Shown piece by piece: positions 35,411 to 48,946 of a stretch of DNA of 64,000 bases (positions are counted from its first letter, which is position 1; each line of letters begins with the position of its first letter). The stretch lies in the NCBI GenBank assembly GCA_960531495.1, contig OY482846.1, forward strand, positions 15,010,243-15,074,242, read 5' to 3'. The notes beneath the pieces were generated by a model, which was given only the letters and a program-made list of their open reading frames with translations, searched no databases and had not been told where the DNA came from. This DNA is from Zeus faber (lineage: Eukaryota > Chordata > Actinopteri > Zeiformes > Zeidae). A program made the position numbers and the translations under genes.

Positions 35411-37140
35411 GATTAGCCGCTCTGCTCTGATCAACTACCCTGGGGGTTGAGGTGTTCAGACAGAAAACAACCAGGAATGGCCATGTCCTTTTTATAGAAC
35501 TTTCCTGTGTCTCACGGTTTCTTCAAGCTACAACCAGCAACAAGTGCACATCTCTGCATTCCTCACTCTTCTCCCTCTGCATCCTAAACAATCCCTGCAC
35601 ACAAAAACCTAGAACTCGACCCCTAAACACCTCGGCCACTCACCCTGTGTTCTGGAAACCTCGCCCAATAAGATGAACTTATGCAAATAATGCAACCCAA
35701 TTCACCAATGAACTGGACCCCCAGAACCCCCCCACACACACTCAAAAAAACAGTGGAAAATCAATTGGTATTTGTCGTCCAAATTAAAAATGGATATCAA
35801 ACAAGGTAAAAAATGTAAAAGGAAAAAAAAAAGGTAAATATAAAGTTGGTGCTGAAAAGCTGAGGGCCTAGGGCTCCAAAAAGGCTCGAGCTGGCCCTCA
35901 GTGCCAATGTTTCATTTCCCTAGCGTCTCGCTTCTCTTTCCCCCAGTAGCTGAGAGACTTTGTCAGGCAGACACACAGACACCCCGGGGTCTTTAGACTT
36001 CAGACTCGTCCGCAGACACACAGTTAAATCGGTGGAGCTTAAAAACATTAATTCTTGCTATACTATGGCTGTTGGTTTATAGCAACGGCCATAGTGAGGA
36101 TTATTTTTTGTTAGGATTATTTTTCTCGTTATTGTTTATTTTTTGTTTTTTATTTTTTTTTACTGTATATTGCCAATTTGGATAATATTACTTTATTGTT
36201 ATTGACTCTTATTTTGTGTGAGCTGCTGTAAAGACTGCAGTTTCCCAGCAAATAAACTCTACCTCCAAGAATCTCTCTAATCTACTGTATCTATCTCCCT
36301 TATCTTCCTTTCTTTCTTTCTTATCTATCTAAATGTATTCTCCAGCAACCAACAAGCAGGTAGTTTTCGGATATCTTTGAAATGTCTTTTCTCTCTGTTC
36401 TTTTTACAGTACAGATACAGTACAACACCCCTCCACCCCCCCCCCTTCTCCACCTTCCTCATCTCCTGTCCAGGTGGAGTTGTGTACTCCAGAGAAAATG
36501 TCCATGTTGCAAACAAATCCCCCAATAGAGAAGAGTAGAGCAGCTCTGTCACAGTAGGCGGAGAAAGGGACGGCACATTCTTTAAACTGGTCGGTTAAGT
36601 TCAAAACCAGCAAAAAAAAAAGGAATTTCCCATTTTCATTCATATATTTTTCTTATTTTCCAAAAACACTTTTCACTGAAGGCTCTGATTTAAAGTAACA
36701 TTGTTGTCTAGCAGAATCAGGTTAAGTTTTTTTTTTCTCTCCCTAATTTTTCTCGAATTTTCTCTGAACTTGTGGGAGTGTTTTATCATATTAATAGCCT
36801 CAAAAGGAGCTTCTAAATCTCATTAAAGGGTTAATAATGACACCCCTCCCTACTAAGCTCTGCAATGGATAGAAAAAAAGGTCGAAAGGACAGGCTGGAA
36901 AGACAGTCTTCTATGGACACTATAAGGCTCTAGAATGGCTTTATAGAATAATAACGTTGATTTGTCTGACTGGTTTTCAGTAGGAAACCAATCCAGACCT
37001 CAACGGAGGATCTCATCTTCTCAGGGAAGACGGTGACCCTATTGAAAATGTCTGAGCAATTTTAAGGACTTAAGATCCCGGATGATAACGGGAAAAGGTT
37101 TCATTTTGACGGCCAAAGACAAGTCAAAACACGACGGGAT
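35411..37140. other. Intron, no supported gene
   Basis: A small hairpin-forming sequence at 36063-36094 and a patch near 35865-35900 with gagggcctagggctcc are the only structures noted. AT-rich and T-rich otherwise. Confidence 0.5.
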
Positions 37141-37144
37141 TGAC

Positions 37145-37191
37145 AGAAAATAACTTATAGATACATATACATATACATACGTTCATACATA
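37145..37191 (-). mobile_element. Rex/L2-like LINE 3' tail, left fragment
   Basis: Its reverse complement, tatgtatgaacgtatgtata followed by tgtatatg, continues the LINE 3' untranslated sequence that breaks off at 38938 and matches the LINE tail near 24075-24110. The Tc1-like element at 37192-38937 sits between the two pieces. Confidence 0.65.
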
Positions 37192-38004
37192 CACTACTCA
37201 CAAAAAGTTTGGGATATTCGGCTTTCGGGTGAAATTTCAGGATGAACCTAAAACCTGCACTATAACCTTTACAGGTGAACTTAATTTAACCTTCTCTAAA
37301 CTTTTGAACGCACATGTCCAACTGTTCAATGTTTCAGTACTTTTTTCACAACTTGCTGTTCCCTAACAAGGAGCTGAACGGCAAAATTCACAACAGGTGT
37401 TTGATCCATGAATCGACCAATACATTTCCTGGTTCAATTAAAATTGGTATTTAAACAGTCCTCTTCATCATGCTGTTCACATTTTGAAATCATGAGACCA
37501 AGACGACACCTAACAATTGATCAACAGTACCTCGCCATTGTGAGGCTTAGAACAGGATGTTGTCAGAGGGAAGTGGCCACTGAGCTTAGAGTGTCACAGA
37601 GTGTCATCAGCAGGTTCCAACAGAGATAAAGAGACTGGAAGAGTCACAGAAAGGCATAGAAGTGGACGTCCTTTGGCCACATCCCACACTCATGAGCGCT
37701 TCATTGTGAACAGTCCCCTGCGGAACCTGATGATGAATGCCACTCAACTCCAGGCACATTTAAGGGAGGTGAGAGGCACCCAAGTGTCACGTCAGACCAT
37801 TCAAAACCGTTGACATCAGTGTGGTCTGCGTGCTAGATGACCTGCAAGGAAACCTGACCACACCACCAGGCACAGGCATCATCGTCTTGCATGGGCCAGG
37901 GAGCATTGAGGCTGGACGAGGGACCAGTGGCCTCAGTGCTGTTCTCTGATGAAAGTCGTTTTGAAAGTGGTGGTGTTGCAGTGTGGGCAGGTGTGTCTAG
38001 TCAT

Positions 38005-38034
38005 GGCACAGTGCATTGTGGCACAGTGCATTGT
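38005..38034 (+). repeat. Two tandem 15-bp units at the SINE 5' junction
   Basis: ggcacagtgcattgt occurs twice in a row (38005-38019 and 38020-38034) immediately before the SINE start ggcacggtggcgcagtgcatt, whose own start is similar. This looks like slippage or template switching during second-strand synthesis of the SINE. Confidence 0.75.
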
Positions 38035-38493
<459 letters not shown>

Positions 38494-38937
38494 TACAGAA
38501 CTGCCCTACACTTTGTGAATGGTATAAAATCCCATAGAAAACCTAGGGGATCAGCTGAGTCGCCGTGTAGAGGCTCGTCACACACACAGGTACCCCAGAA
38601 CCTCAATGACCTGAGGGCCGCCCTTCAAGAAGAGTGGAGTGCAATGCCTCAGCAGACAATAAGTCGACTTGTGAACGGCATGAGACGTCGTTGTCAAGCT
38701 GTAATTGATGCTCAAGGGCACATGACAAGTTATTGTCATGGTGTAGTTGTGGTATACCCACCTTTGTTGTTGGCTTTTGTTTCAATAAATTGTTTGAGAT
38801 AAGGAAATCACCATTACATGCTTCTACTTAAATGATAGCCCTACTTTCATGATATAATATCATTGTAGCGTGAACTTTTTACATTTTCCATAAATTTCAC
38901 CCGAAAGCCAAATATCCCTAACTTTTTGTGAGTAGTG

Positions 38938-39110
38938 TATATGCAGTGAGATGTCTTTGCAATGCACCTGGAGATTATGCACAATGGTTTCTAAACAAAC
39001 ATAATAGCTAAACTAATTCCTACGTAGCTAACTAACTGAAACTGATTCCTAAAACGTAATGCAGTTAGTGAATAGAAAAATATAAATAAAAATAAAATAA
39101 GACTCAAAAA
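38938..39110 (-). mobile_element. Rex/L2-like LINE 3' untranslated region, right fragment
   Basis: The reverse complement contains ctgcattacgttttaggaat and a following cag, as in the LINE 3' region at 23970-24000, then runs to cactgcatata at the Tc1 junction, as in 24070-24080. Together with 37145-37191 it forms one LINE tail into which the Tc1-like element jumped. A separate short + strand tail (aataaacctcttgaatcttg, 39127-39146) of the same family lies just to the right. Confidence 0.75.
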
Positions 39111-39147
39111 GGTAATACAGAGTGGCAAATAAACCTCTTGAATCTTG

Positions 39148-40080
39148 AGATGGATAGAGGGCAAGACCAAAGAGAAAAGGCCAGTCCTCCTTCCTGCTCA
39201 TCCATAGATATTTCAGTGGTTTTTGAATATGATAATGAAAAAGGATTTGTGTCAAGGGTAATTGTCTCCGACATCAGAAGATTTTCCATCCATGACCTTT
39301 TTCCCCCAACAAAGCCAAAAATGCAACCAAACCAGGTTGACCATTTGACCGGCCAAGTCTTGCTATCAGCAGAAAGTCTGTATAGAGTTTATCTTTTAAT
39401 AACAATTAATGAGGTGGTGCGCTGCACTGCCTTGTGCATTAAAAAAAAAACTGCTAGGCTAAACGTCATGTAGTTATTATTATTTGATCCATAATGTTTC
39501 CGCCCCCGGGGCCATCCAGGGTATTGCGGTCCATATCGCCACCATGGCCATACCATTTTACCATCAGAAACAATTGTGCTTCTGATTGGATGGCTTCCCT
39601 CTATCTAGCCTGGGTTCTTTTGCTTTTTTCCCTGTGGTTTTTCGCAGAGAGATATTGAGTTTCAGCTGCCGTGCATCTGAATTGCCTTTAGGGAGCCGCA
39701 TGTCTACAGGGCTGGGAACGGGGGATGGAGGGACAAATAGTCACTGTAATGGAAAGATGACCCACTGGCTGTTTCTCTCCCAGCATGCAGTAGAGTTTAT
39801 TTGCTTTTTTTTTTCACTTTTTCAATATGAAGAAATCATACAGAAAGGGACAATACTCTATCACTATCCCCCTCCCCCCTATATAATTGTTCTGCTTCTG
39901 CTTGCTGGGGGGTGTAGTATTGATTTGAAAGGCCTGGTGTGCACAGCTTTGGCTGCTGAGGGTCAGCTGTATTTTTCCATACTAGAAGTATGTTTTTGGT
40001 GTATAAAGTATGCTTTTATCAAACTTGCATTTCTTTCCTTTCATTTGTCCTAGTTGTTAGTTCATGCACTCATTTGAAGA
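39148..40080. other. Intron, nothing supported
   Basis: No exon, RNA gene or named repeat recognised. Contains a T-run near 39807. Confidence 0.5.
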
Positions 40081-40099
40081 AAAGCTTAAGCATACAAGT

Positions 40100-40275
40100 C
40101 AGAATCCAAATTTTCCATTTTAATTTTAGAGGAATTTGTAATGGTAAAGATTGGTGCATTGCTGTCCGGACAATTAGCATACAAAAAGCTCAACACACTG
40201 GAAAAAAACAAGTATACATTAAAGTAGACAAAAAAAAGACAAGTGTACAAAAATATATAGAATATCCAAAATGTA
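40100..40275 (+). repeat. Interspersed repeat R3, first copy
   Basis: Shares with 40405-40575 the anchors cagaatc, aggaatttgt-atggt, attggtgcattg/ggttggtgcattg, and an A-rich end with acaaaaata...agaata. The layout resembles the 3' untranslated region of fish LINEs, which often carry an aaggaatttgt motif. Family not resolved. Confidence 0.5.
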
Positions 40276-40404
40276 TTCTGTTCAAAGGGTATGTTATGCT
40301 GTAAGATAATAAGTACACTTAGCTCTGTCATTATCTCACTTTACACTCTCAGATGCAGATTTATAGGCCTTTTGTTACAGCCTTTTTCAACTTATAGGGT
40401 GGAT

Positions 40405-40575
40405 TAAAAAGAATCAGAATCTGTCTATCAGGCTGAGCACATTGTCATATACAAGGAATTTGTCATGGTTGGTGCATTGTAGTGCAAACAGACATGTGCA
40501 TAGACAGAGAATTCTTATCTAAAAAAAAAAATCAAAAATACAGTACATACAGAATATACTAAATGTGCTCCATGC
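40405..40575 (+). repeat. Interspersed repeat R3, second copy
   Basis: Better-preserved copy, with caaggaatttgtcatggttg and gtgcattgtagtgcaaacag followed by an A-rich end and acagaatatactaaatgtgc. It lies 130 bp from the first copy in the same orientation. Confidence 0.5.
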
Positions 40576-41927
40576 ACCAAATAAAGATAAATGACAAAAG
40601 GCTATGGCTGGGTCTATGTGACCGTAAGGATGTAAGTTTTGAATATGTATCAATGTGAATATTTCTATAGATGAATGATTATAAGTATACGGTATGGACA
40701 TGGCATTACCAGATAGGTAAGTCTAATGTATTACAGTGTTAGTACAGTATATTGTACAGAATGTAGTGTGTCTGCATATTTTTGTGTGTTGGGTAGTCAG
40801 AAACAAGCAATTTCTATGATTTAGGGTCTATTTTCACAAATGTTGACTTTTATAAAGATTAACACATGAGATGAAAATTAGTTTTGACCCATTTTCAGTG
40901 AATTTACTCAGAATTGGCGGACAGAAATTTTGGAATTGCAACAGACAAAACACATGCGTATGTTATTTTGTTTTTCTCTCTAATCCCATTTGCGCTCTAT
41001 TTATAGACAGACATCCCTTGGAGACATCCCTTGGCCGTTGAGTTTGCTAGCTTACCTCAATTATCCAACACTCACACACACTCTGTGACAGAACCGACTG
41101 GTCTTTGTCCTGTCCTCTCAAATTTTTTTCCCCCAACTTCCTTTCTCTCCTCTCTCCTCCCTTTCTTCCAGTGGACCGGATCTTTTCGATGCCTCTTTAA
41201 TACCCGGGCGGTATTTACAAGCGTTCCTTTTTATAATCATTAATTCATTTCGAGGCCATGATGGGCCCCCGATTACCTAAACAGCAATTATTTTCAGGAC
41301 ATGAACTGCCTAATTACCTCTGCAGGACTTTTTGCTTTTAGGTTTTTGTTTTTTTTCTTCTTTGACACGCACACTTTCCCACTCATGTGTATAATAAGTG
41401 ATAAGTGTCTGATGTACCCCGTTTACCCCTTTCATGCAATCAGAGAACACGTTTTAAATATTATTTTTATTGTTTTTAGTATTATGATAACAATAATAAT
41501 AAATATCATGTTCCTTTTTCTAGCCTTTTCTATATTTTAAACAAGTATGACTCATCAGAGGGCTCCCTTCATCCCTAGCCGAGCAGCATCACACCAACCT
41601 TTTGGCTACATTCTAAGAGGAATAAATCCATTTTATAATCCATTTACTATTCAGTAATATAGCAGACAGTTTTATCCAAAGCTAATTACAGTAAATATAG
41701 CCCCTTTCCAATATGCACTGAATATGTATTGACATGATGTGGGAAAAGGAGCTGGTGTTGATGTTCCATAAAAGTTGTTCCGTAAATTAACCCACTCTCG
41801 ACCTAGTATAATTTCCAGGAAAATGCTGGTATGGCTGTGGGAATGGAAGCAGTAACATTGCCAGGAAAAGCACAAAAAGTAGGGGTGGAGCGAAATCCAA
41901 ATACAGGCAAAGCACAAAAAGCGTGTT

Positions 41928-41974
<47 letters not shown>

Positions 41975-43263
41975 GTTTTTTCACAAGGGTATCAACGACA
42001 GGCATCCTTTTACTGAACCGTTTGGTTCGCTCTCCAATCAAACAATGATTGCACAGCTCTGTAAACAGTCGTTGAATGGTGCTTAACGATGGAAATTTGT
42101 TTCTTTGAGATTGGGGCGCAAGTCCTTCTCAGTCAAGATTTTAAGAAGCCTCTCACTGCCGAATTAGTCTCGGCCAAAATGGTAACTAAATGCAATTCTA
42201 TATTCCATCGTATCTCATTTGTAACTGTTCTCATTGACGAGAAGACAGGATTTAAGCATACAGTATATCCAAAGCATAAGTAAGCCCAGCCTTTTTTTTA
42301 ACAAGCTGTGATCCACAAATTATCAAAGATATCTGCCATAGCTCTTACCTCCGATGGGTGGCCAACTTGTGGTACGTAATGTGATCGTGAGTTTTGCTTC
42401 CCCTCATGCTCCTAGTCTTCGTAATTCAGCTCTAATCGGCTCATATAGCTGTAAAGACCTCCAGGGCTCGCTGACAATTTCAAGCAAATTCAGGTCTATC
42501 TTTAGACACAAGAAACACAAGTTATCCTTGTCGGTGGACGCGTAGCCTCAAGCTCGGCTGTCCCGCCATGGATAATGTTGTTATTCCTTCTATGAGCAGC
42601 ACTGGCTTTCTGCCCTCACTCAAGGACTCCCCTACCAGCCATTGTCTTCATTTTATTCCCTCTGCATACTTCTGTCATTGTCATATCAATGGGAAGGAGG
42701 GGATTTCACATTTCTCAATGATGCTGAAATTTTAGGCGGTCGTCTGTCATGCTGCCTTCTCAGTGGCATTTTTCTTTATTCCATTTTTATTAATGCAATC
42801 TATTTTGACTGGATAACCTTTTCTAATGGCCTTCCATTCTTTGCTGCATACAAATGCTGATCATTTTTTGAAGAAGCCAACCTATCTCTTCGACTTGACA
42901 TGCCTGTACGCAATGTGGACAGAATTTGATCTGAGTCATTATATAAAGACGACATTCACAAGGCAACGGTATAGACCTTATATGGCAACATTTTGCGTAA
43001 CAAGAAACTGCAGACAGGAAGAAAAAAGACAAACATAGGCAAAATGGAATTGGTGGTGACTGCCGCACACCATATGTGCTCCATCCCACCTCTTAAACTG
43101 ACCCTTATTATCTAGCTTTTGGACCTACCCTTTGAGGCCAGAGGGTTTTCAAGATAGACCAGTCCTACTGACCTTTGGCTGTGTGTCACCTGGCTATTCT
43201 TTGTCGTTTGTACTTAGCATTCAGAAATGGGCTTTTGTACATGCATACAGCCTCCTGTTGTCG

Positions 43264-43331
<68 letters not shown>

Positions 43332-45230
43332 CTTTGCCAGTCTGATACGCCTGCACAATCTCACTGCGGGGAACCTGCCTGGGACTCATTAGCGATCCAT
43401 CATAGGCGGAGAAATGGCGACAGACAACAAGGATCCATGAGGGAGGATGGTATCGCAGTGCCGGACTTATCCCCGGCAGGCCAGCCTATCAGCTCTGTTT
43501 CCACAGACAGCTCCATGTCCAAATTGTGGCTCTTTTTTCTTCCTGGTTCTCCCTCTTTTGTACACTTTTCCCTGTTGGGCTTCTAAAATCGTGACTACAC
43601 CTACTTGCTAGTTACAATGATGCTGAAGGTTGAGGTGTTCAGTCAGGCTGCTTTACTATATCAATTTAGCTTTAGTAGTTTAATGTCATGTTTTGCATTA
43701 GCAGGAATGGAGACTCGCTAGCAAGGGAAAAAAAAAACTATTTGAGATCTGAAATAGCTGTCTCCGATATGTGATGATAGCATTGCCGTGTCCCGCCGCC
43801 TGTAACTACAGTACTTTATAGGTGGCTGCAAGTGCTGACAGAAATGGCCACACTCGGCTACAGTGCAGATAATGGGTGGGAATTGGCAGCAGGTAAACAA
43901 GTGATGAGAAATGAGCCCCTTCATCCTGGTCTGAAAGCCTTTTAACAGAATCTTCTAGAGAGTTTCGATCGAGCCTGGTCCTCTTGAGGGAAGAAAAGCA
44001 CAATCTAATGGGCACACAGTGTCTCGAACACCGCTTTCACCCAATATAGCAGATAGTCTTTGGGTGAAATGTGTGCACATGAGGAAAAAAAAATGCAGCT
44101 TTTGTGTTCATCTATGTCAAGTCAGATTTTTACTCCCCATGCCTTGCTGTCCATCTTAGGACACATGAAGTGCGATTTGGGTGGCAGGTAGAGCGTAGAG
44201 AGCAGCCTTGGCCCTAATTTAGAGCTTTAGTGGAGGGAATTACTCCCATCACAGCTCCCCCGTCAGGGTTAAGTGGTCTAACAGAGGCATGATGGGTAAA
44301 TCACGTCTGAGCATCGGACCTCAAGTGCGTTTCAATGGATCTGGAAGAGGTGGTGGAGACAAAGTAACATCGGCCCGATGGATGATCAACTCGCATGTAA
44401 AAAAGTTGGTGAAACTATTGAGGTTCATTTGAAGTAGGCTGTTAAACATAGACAGCAACAAACATTTAAGTCTTGATTTTTCTGCTGCCTTTTAATATTA
44501 CTGTAGCTTTCTACGGTCACAGCCTTTTATGCAAATGCTCTTCCAAAAGAAAGTTCAATCTCAGTGGTAAACATCTATCACTGTAATGTCCTGGATTCTT
44601 CAAAGGCTGTTTTTTTATTTTTTCCCCCCCAAGTGTGGGGTGGTTGCATCTCCCCCAGGTTCAGTTACACAGGCTGCTTGCATCTGGTAGGGCAGCTCCA
44701 TCTTCACGAAGGATAGAAATCTGTCCTTTTTTGAAAACCGCTGCCGATTCAGGAATGCAGGCATTCACACACGAGGCAATACGCTGACAAACAATTTTAT
44801 TTTATTTTTTTCCCTCTTCTGTCATCTTTCATTTGTGTTTTGGGAAATTTGTGCTAGCCGCTACACATGTAGATTGTCAGGATTAACTTGACAACTTAAC
44901 AACTTCACTGTGATCCTTTTATAACCTGATGGAACCTTTTGTTCTGGAGAGTGCTGTCACTACTCCACTAATTGATTGTGGGTAAAATAAAATGAACTGC
45001 CATTGCCAACAAATTACCTTTCTGCTCCCTATATATTGGTTAATATCAGTTCTCCTCTGTGAATATGTACTTGGTTCAGTCATTGTGGGCTTTCAAAAAA
45101 CAATTCATTTTGCTATGGAGATGTTGGATGCTGCTTCCCCTCTCTTTGTTTTTTTTATTGTTTATTGAATATGGACGGCTGATAAATGTAGCTTTGGGTT
45201 GAGGGCAGCACTGAAACCTGTAACCTCCTA
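40576..45230. other. Long intron, simple repeats only
   Basis: Holds a TG array (41933-41971) and a TA array (43266-43329). The stretch 41160-41340 is complex, with several ATTA/TAAT sites and a gggcccccgattacc core, and could be a conserved non-coding element; this is untested. No coding exon was recognised. Confidence 0.5.
43266..43329. repeat. TA microsatellite
   Basis: About 32 uninterrupted TA units. Confidence 0.96.
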
Positions 45231-45233
45231 GTG

Positions 45234-45430
45234 CAGTTGTTCTCAACTGGCAGATCCCAATCCAAAACTGGGTCTTTGGCCCATTTCGAGTGGTTTGTTG
45301 AGGTATACTTCCACTTCATAAAACAAAAATCTCTATTTAGAAGTGTACCAAATTTGACGCTGCAATTTAATTTGGAGTGCTGTTTCCAAGTTGTACAGTT
45401 GTTGATAATCAAGATAGTCACTTGCTACGC
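45234..45430. mobile_element. Possible hAT (Charlie-like) fragment
   Basis: Begins cagttgttctcaactggcag and continues with ccaaaactgggtc, resembling the remembered hAT-Charlie terminus caggggttctcaactggtgg with ccaaaagtgggtcgc. No second terminus or transposase was seen, so the right limit is arbitrary. Confidence 0.38.
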
Positions 45431-47975
45431 TCAAACTTTCCACGTCAAAGCTAACTGCACCATCCATTTCGTGAAACAAAAAGACAATGGTTAAAATCTT
45501 ACACTTAATGGTTGTCATGACTAAGAACAAAATGTGGAAGCAAATCTTAGACGTCCAAATGGGTCCAAGAGGTAGTCTCCCATTAACCCCCATCACGGAC
45601 ATTAGCGCCACTTAGCAAGTTTGGCTTTAAACCTTCCCATACATCTCATAATATACTGTTAAAGACAGTAATGCCTGCCATTTACCATGTGTGTTTTTGC
45701 ATGAGAGCTTCTTTTCACATTTCAAATTACATCATATTTTATTCTAGAGGGAAGACATATTGTGGCTTACCTCACATTGAAGGATTTGTTGGTGTTTTTC
45801 TCATTTATGACCTTGCTTTTGGATTTGTTTCAGGGCTGGGCCGGTCTTGAAATTTTTGCTGCAGATCCATTGTCACCCAATAATCGAATCAATCGGCACG
45901 ATGGTCTGGTCTTGGGGGTTTCACCAGGCGTCTTTCCCACTTGCGACAGTTGAATTAAGTCAAATAAAATTAAATAGCCTTTCTTAACATTCTCAGATAT
46001 TAAATGTGAAACAATATAAAATGTAACTATGGTAGTGTTAAATAAAATCATATCAAATAGATCAGCATCACCTGAAGAAATTAGGCCAAAATGCACTTTT
46101 CTGGGACAGTCCCCGTTTATTCTGCTTGTCCCTGTTAAATAAACAAGTAAACAAACAAACAATAAAATAAAATGTCTGCCCCTATTTGATTTTCAGTTGA
46201 CTTTGTTAATGTTCCATGCTGTTCCATTCCATGAAGATGAGCATGTTCACCTTCTCCAGTTTGAGGCAAAAGTGTGGGGGTGTGACTACATTTCCAGCGG
46301 TGCTAAAAAACAGTTTGGATGCATTATTATTATGCATATTATTCTTATAAGTAGTAGTTCTAGCAGCCTAGTTGTTGTTTTAATTATTATAATTAAATAA
46401 GCCCCTTTTACACAGCCTGTTCAAGGCAAATGAATGTTGCCCTTTTATTCACACATGAAACTATATGTATATTTATAGGAAAGGTAAATTATTTCATACA
46501 TTTTAGGAAAACATTAACAACTGGCAATTATGACTTTTTTTTTTTTTTTTTTGTATGAGTGTCAGTGACCTTCAATAGCCGTCAATCACCGAATATGAAA
46601 TAACCAGCCCTGCTGATATGAGCCGTTTGAGTTATTAATGTTTGGTGTACAGTATACCTTGCAAATTACAATAATTAAAATTATAATGTCCATATAACTT
46701 TGCAGAAGCTTGTTTAGTATTTTCTTTTTTTTTGTATGAGCATACTATCTGAGAGAGAGTTTGGTTAATTTATTGGTTAGTTTGTACATTTTAAGCTTCT
46801 AAATCTGGGGAACTGTATAAATATTTCTAGGGATTTGATGGTGTGCACTTTCACTATCATGGTTTTGCAAATGTAGCTTGTAACTTTTTTAGAAAGGGAA
46901 ATTTCATGTTCAATTTGTTTGACCCCTACGGAATGCGGTGTATAACGGCAAAAGCTCGTGAGAGACAATGCCACAGCCATAGGACTGTGATATCCATTAA
47001 AGTTGACTCCAGCCAAAAAGGACAAGACAACACATTCAAACTAAGTATGAAATTGATAACAACTAAATGAGTAACCCATAGTCTGTGCAGACGAATAACC
47101 GTCCTTTGAAATTATGCATGAAATTTATATCATGCTGACAATAAAAAGATTAATGATTTTATTATTGACAACTTTGTAATTTTAAAAAGTGATCCCTAAC
47201 ACTGAACTTGGCCCAAGTAAGAAAATACTGTTGTGTTTATCATTTAGCCTACTCCTTTCTGATAAGTAAATGGGTAGTATTGATTAACAACTCATTCTGG
47301 GGTTTATTAACTTATACGTATAATATATTTTACTTAAAGGTATACCTCTAGTTTTTGGGGAATTCCTGCAGTTGCTAGGCTAGTTCCTTCTCTCTGCAGA
47401 CCTAACAAGTTGACTTTGCATTACTATGCAGCCCGTTGCCATCTTCTTTCTGGACAAGTGAATGAAATTTGAACCGACCTTCTGGTCTGAATCTGGATAA
47501 GATAGGCAAACACCGAATATTACTTGCCAGACCTGTGAATACCTTGGCCACCCCTCTTCAGGCGAAGCGGTGCAAACTTTTACAGAAAGGCTAAAAACAA
47601 AGCCGGAGATTGTGGCCAGACTAAAGTCTGCTAGCACAGCAGATGTTGGTGTCTTCTCTGGATTAACTGATTTATTTCTCCCAGTGGTGTTATTGCAGAA
47701 TGTCCATTAGCGGGGATTCTTGGAACGTGCACATGTGCTGATAACTCCATGATTTGATGCCATAATCAGAAGTGGAATTTAGCTGCAGTTATTTGATATA
47801 ATGCATATACCAAAGAAAAATCAGATATAGGATGCGTTTCACCACCAGCCACAAAAATTCTAACCATGTCACAACAATGTGTTCTAGGCAAATATTTCCT
47901 TTGAAGATCATTAATCTCTTGATGCGGGGCAATCCACAGCGGGCTGCACTCATCATTGCAAGCGTTGTGGCTGTA
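45431..47975. other. Intron, nothing supported
   Basis: T-runs near 46534 and 46725 and short open frames only. No domain recognised in the longest ones. Confidence 0.5.
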
Positions 47976-48616
47976 CATGGCGCCGCCCCTTGCGGTCGCC
48001 TGCGCGCCGGTCGACTTTGCTTTGCGTTTTTTCATCATAATGTCCGCCAAAAAAGCATCGGCAGTTGTCTTTTACAGCCGCGATGCACTCGTGGATATAA
48101 AAACTTCCCTAAAAGAACAGCTTTGGGACTTTGTATCCGTGGAACTAGAGTGGCCGACAGAAATTCTACGCAACAACAACAACAACACCGTTCCACGAGC
48201 GGGCCCACGGAGGAAGCACCATGGTAAACGAAGTGGCATTCGGGTCAGAATGAGGACGCAACCTTACCGTCCACCTCTGCCAAGCATCCTTCTTGCCAGC
48301 GCTCAGTCTCTGGAGAACAAGATGGATGAACTTCGAGCGAGGATTAAATTCCAACGGGACATGAGGAACTGTTGCGTCCTCTGCCTGACGGAGACATGGC
48401 TGAACCCATTTTTATTTTATTCAATATATTTTATTTTATTCTATAGTATTCGACTTACTGCATTACCTTTTAGGAATCAGTTAGTTTGTCAACTAGAAAT
48501 TCTTAGGTAGCTACTGTGTTCAGTCTAGGACATGTTGTGTGTAATCACCTGGTGCGTTGCATTGACACTTCACTGCATGTATATATATGTATGTGACGAA
48601 TAAACCTCTTGAATCT
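47976..48616 (+). mobile_element. Rex/L2-like LINE, internally deleted short copy
   Basis: Same family as 21041-24127. The 5' part (ggcgccgcc...) leads into an endonuclease N-terminal region with SILLASAQSLENKMDELRAR and CVLCLTETWLNP at about 47956-48400. It then jumps directly to the 3' untranslated region (ttttattttattctatagta) and ends acgaataaacctcttgaatc. The RT and most of the endonuclease are absent, making it a deletion derivative of about 640 bp. Confidence 0.85.
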
Positions 48617-48946
48617 TAAATCTACATTCAGGGTTCCAGCTGTGTGCAACCATGGAGATTTGAATTGTAAATGGATGGATTTATGTAACTTTCACATTAA
48701 ATTGTGCTGTTTACATGGCAACTATAGGTTCCCTTTTGGTGTTGTACAATTCATAACAGTCGTCACTCGCACTCACCCATCTGTTCTATGATTACTTCAA
48801 CACCTTCACTTTCAATCCTTTGTCTTTGTGATTAGAATGGTAAAAATTAAAGATACGTGCGGCTCTGTACTTTAAACTCTTGAATGATGGACTGCCTCTA
48901 TATTACGTTTTTGTGTGTGTGTGTGCGCGCGCGCATATACTGTATA

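Noticed and set aside
42823-43089. Cysteine-rich 88-codon minus-strand frame
   Set aside because: Cysteine spacing does not fit a zinc finger or secreted-peptide family I know; no splice or promoter context.
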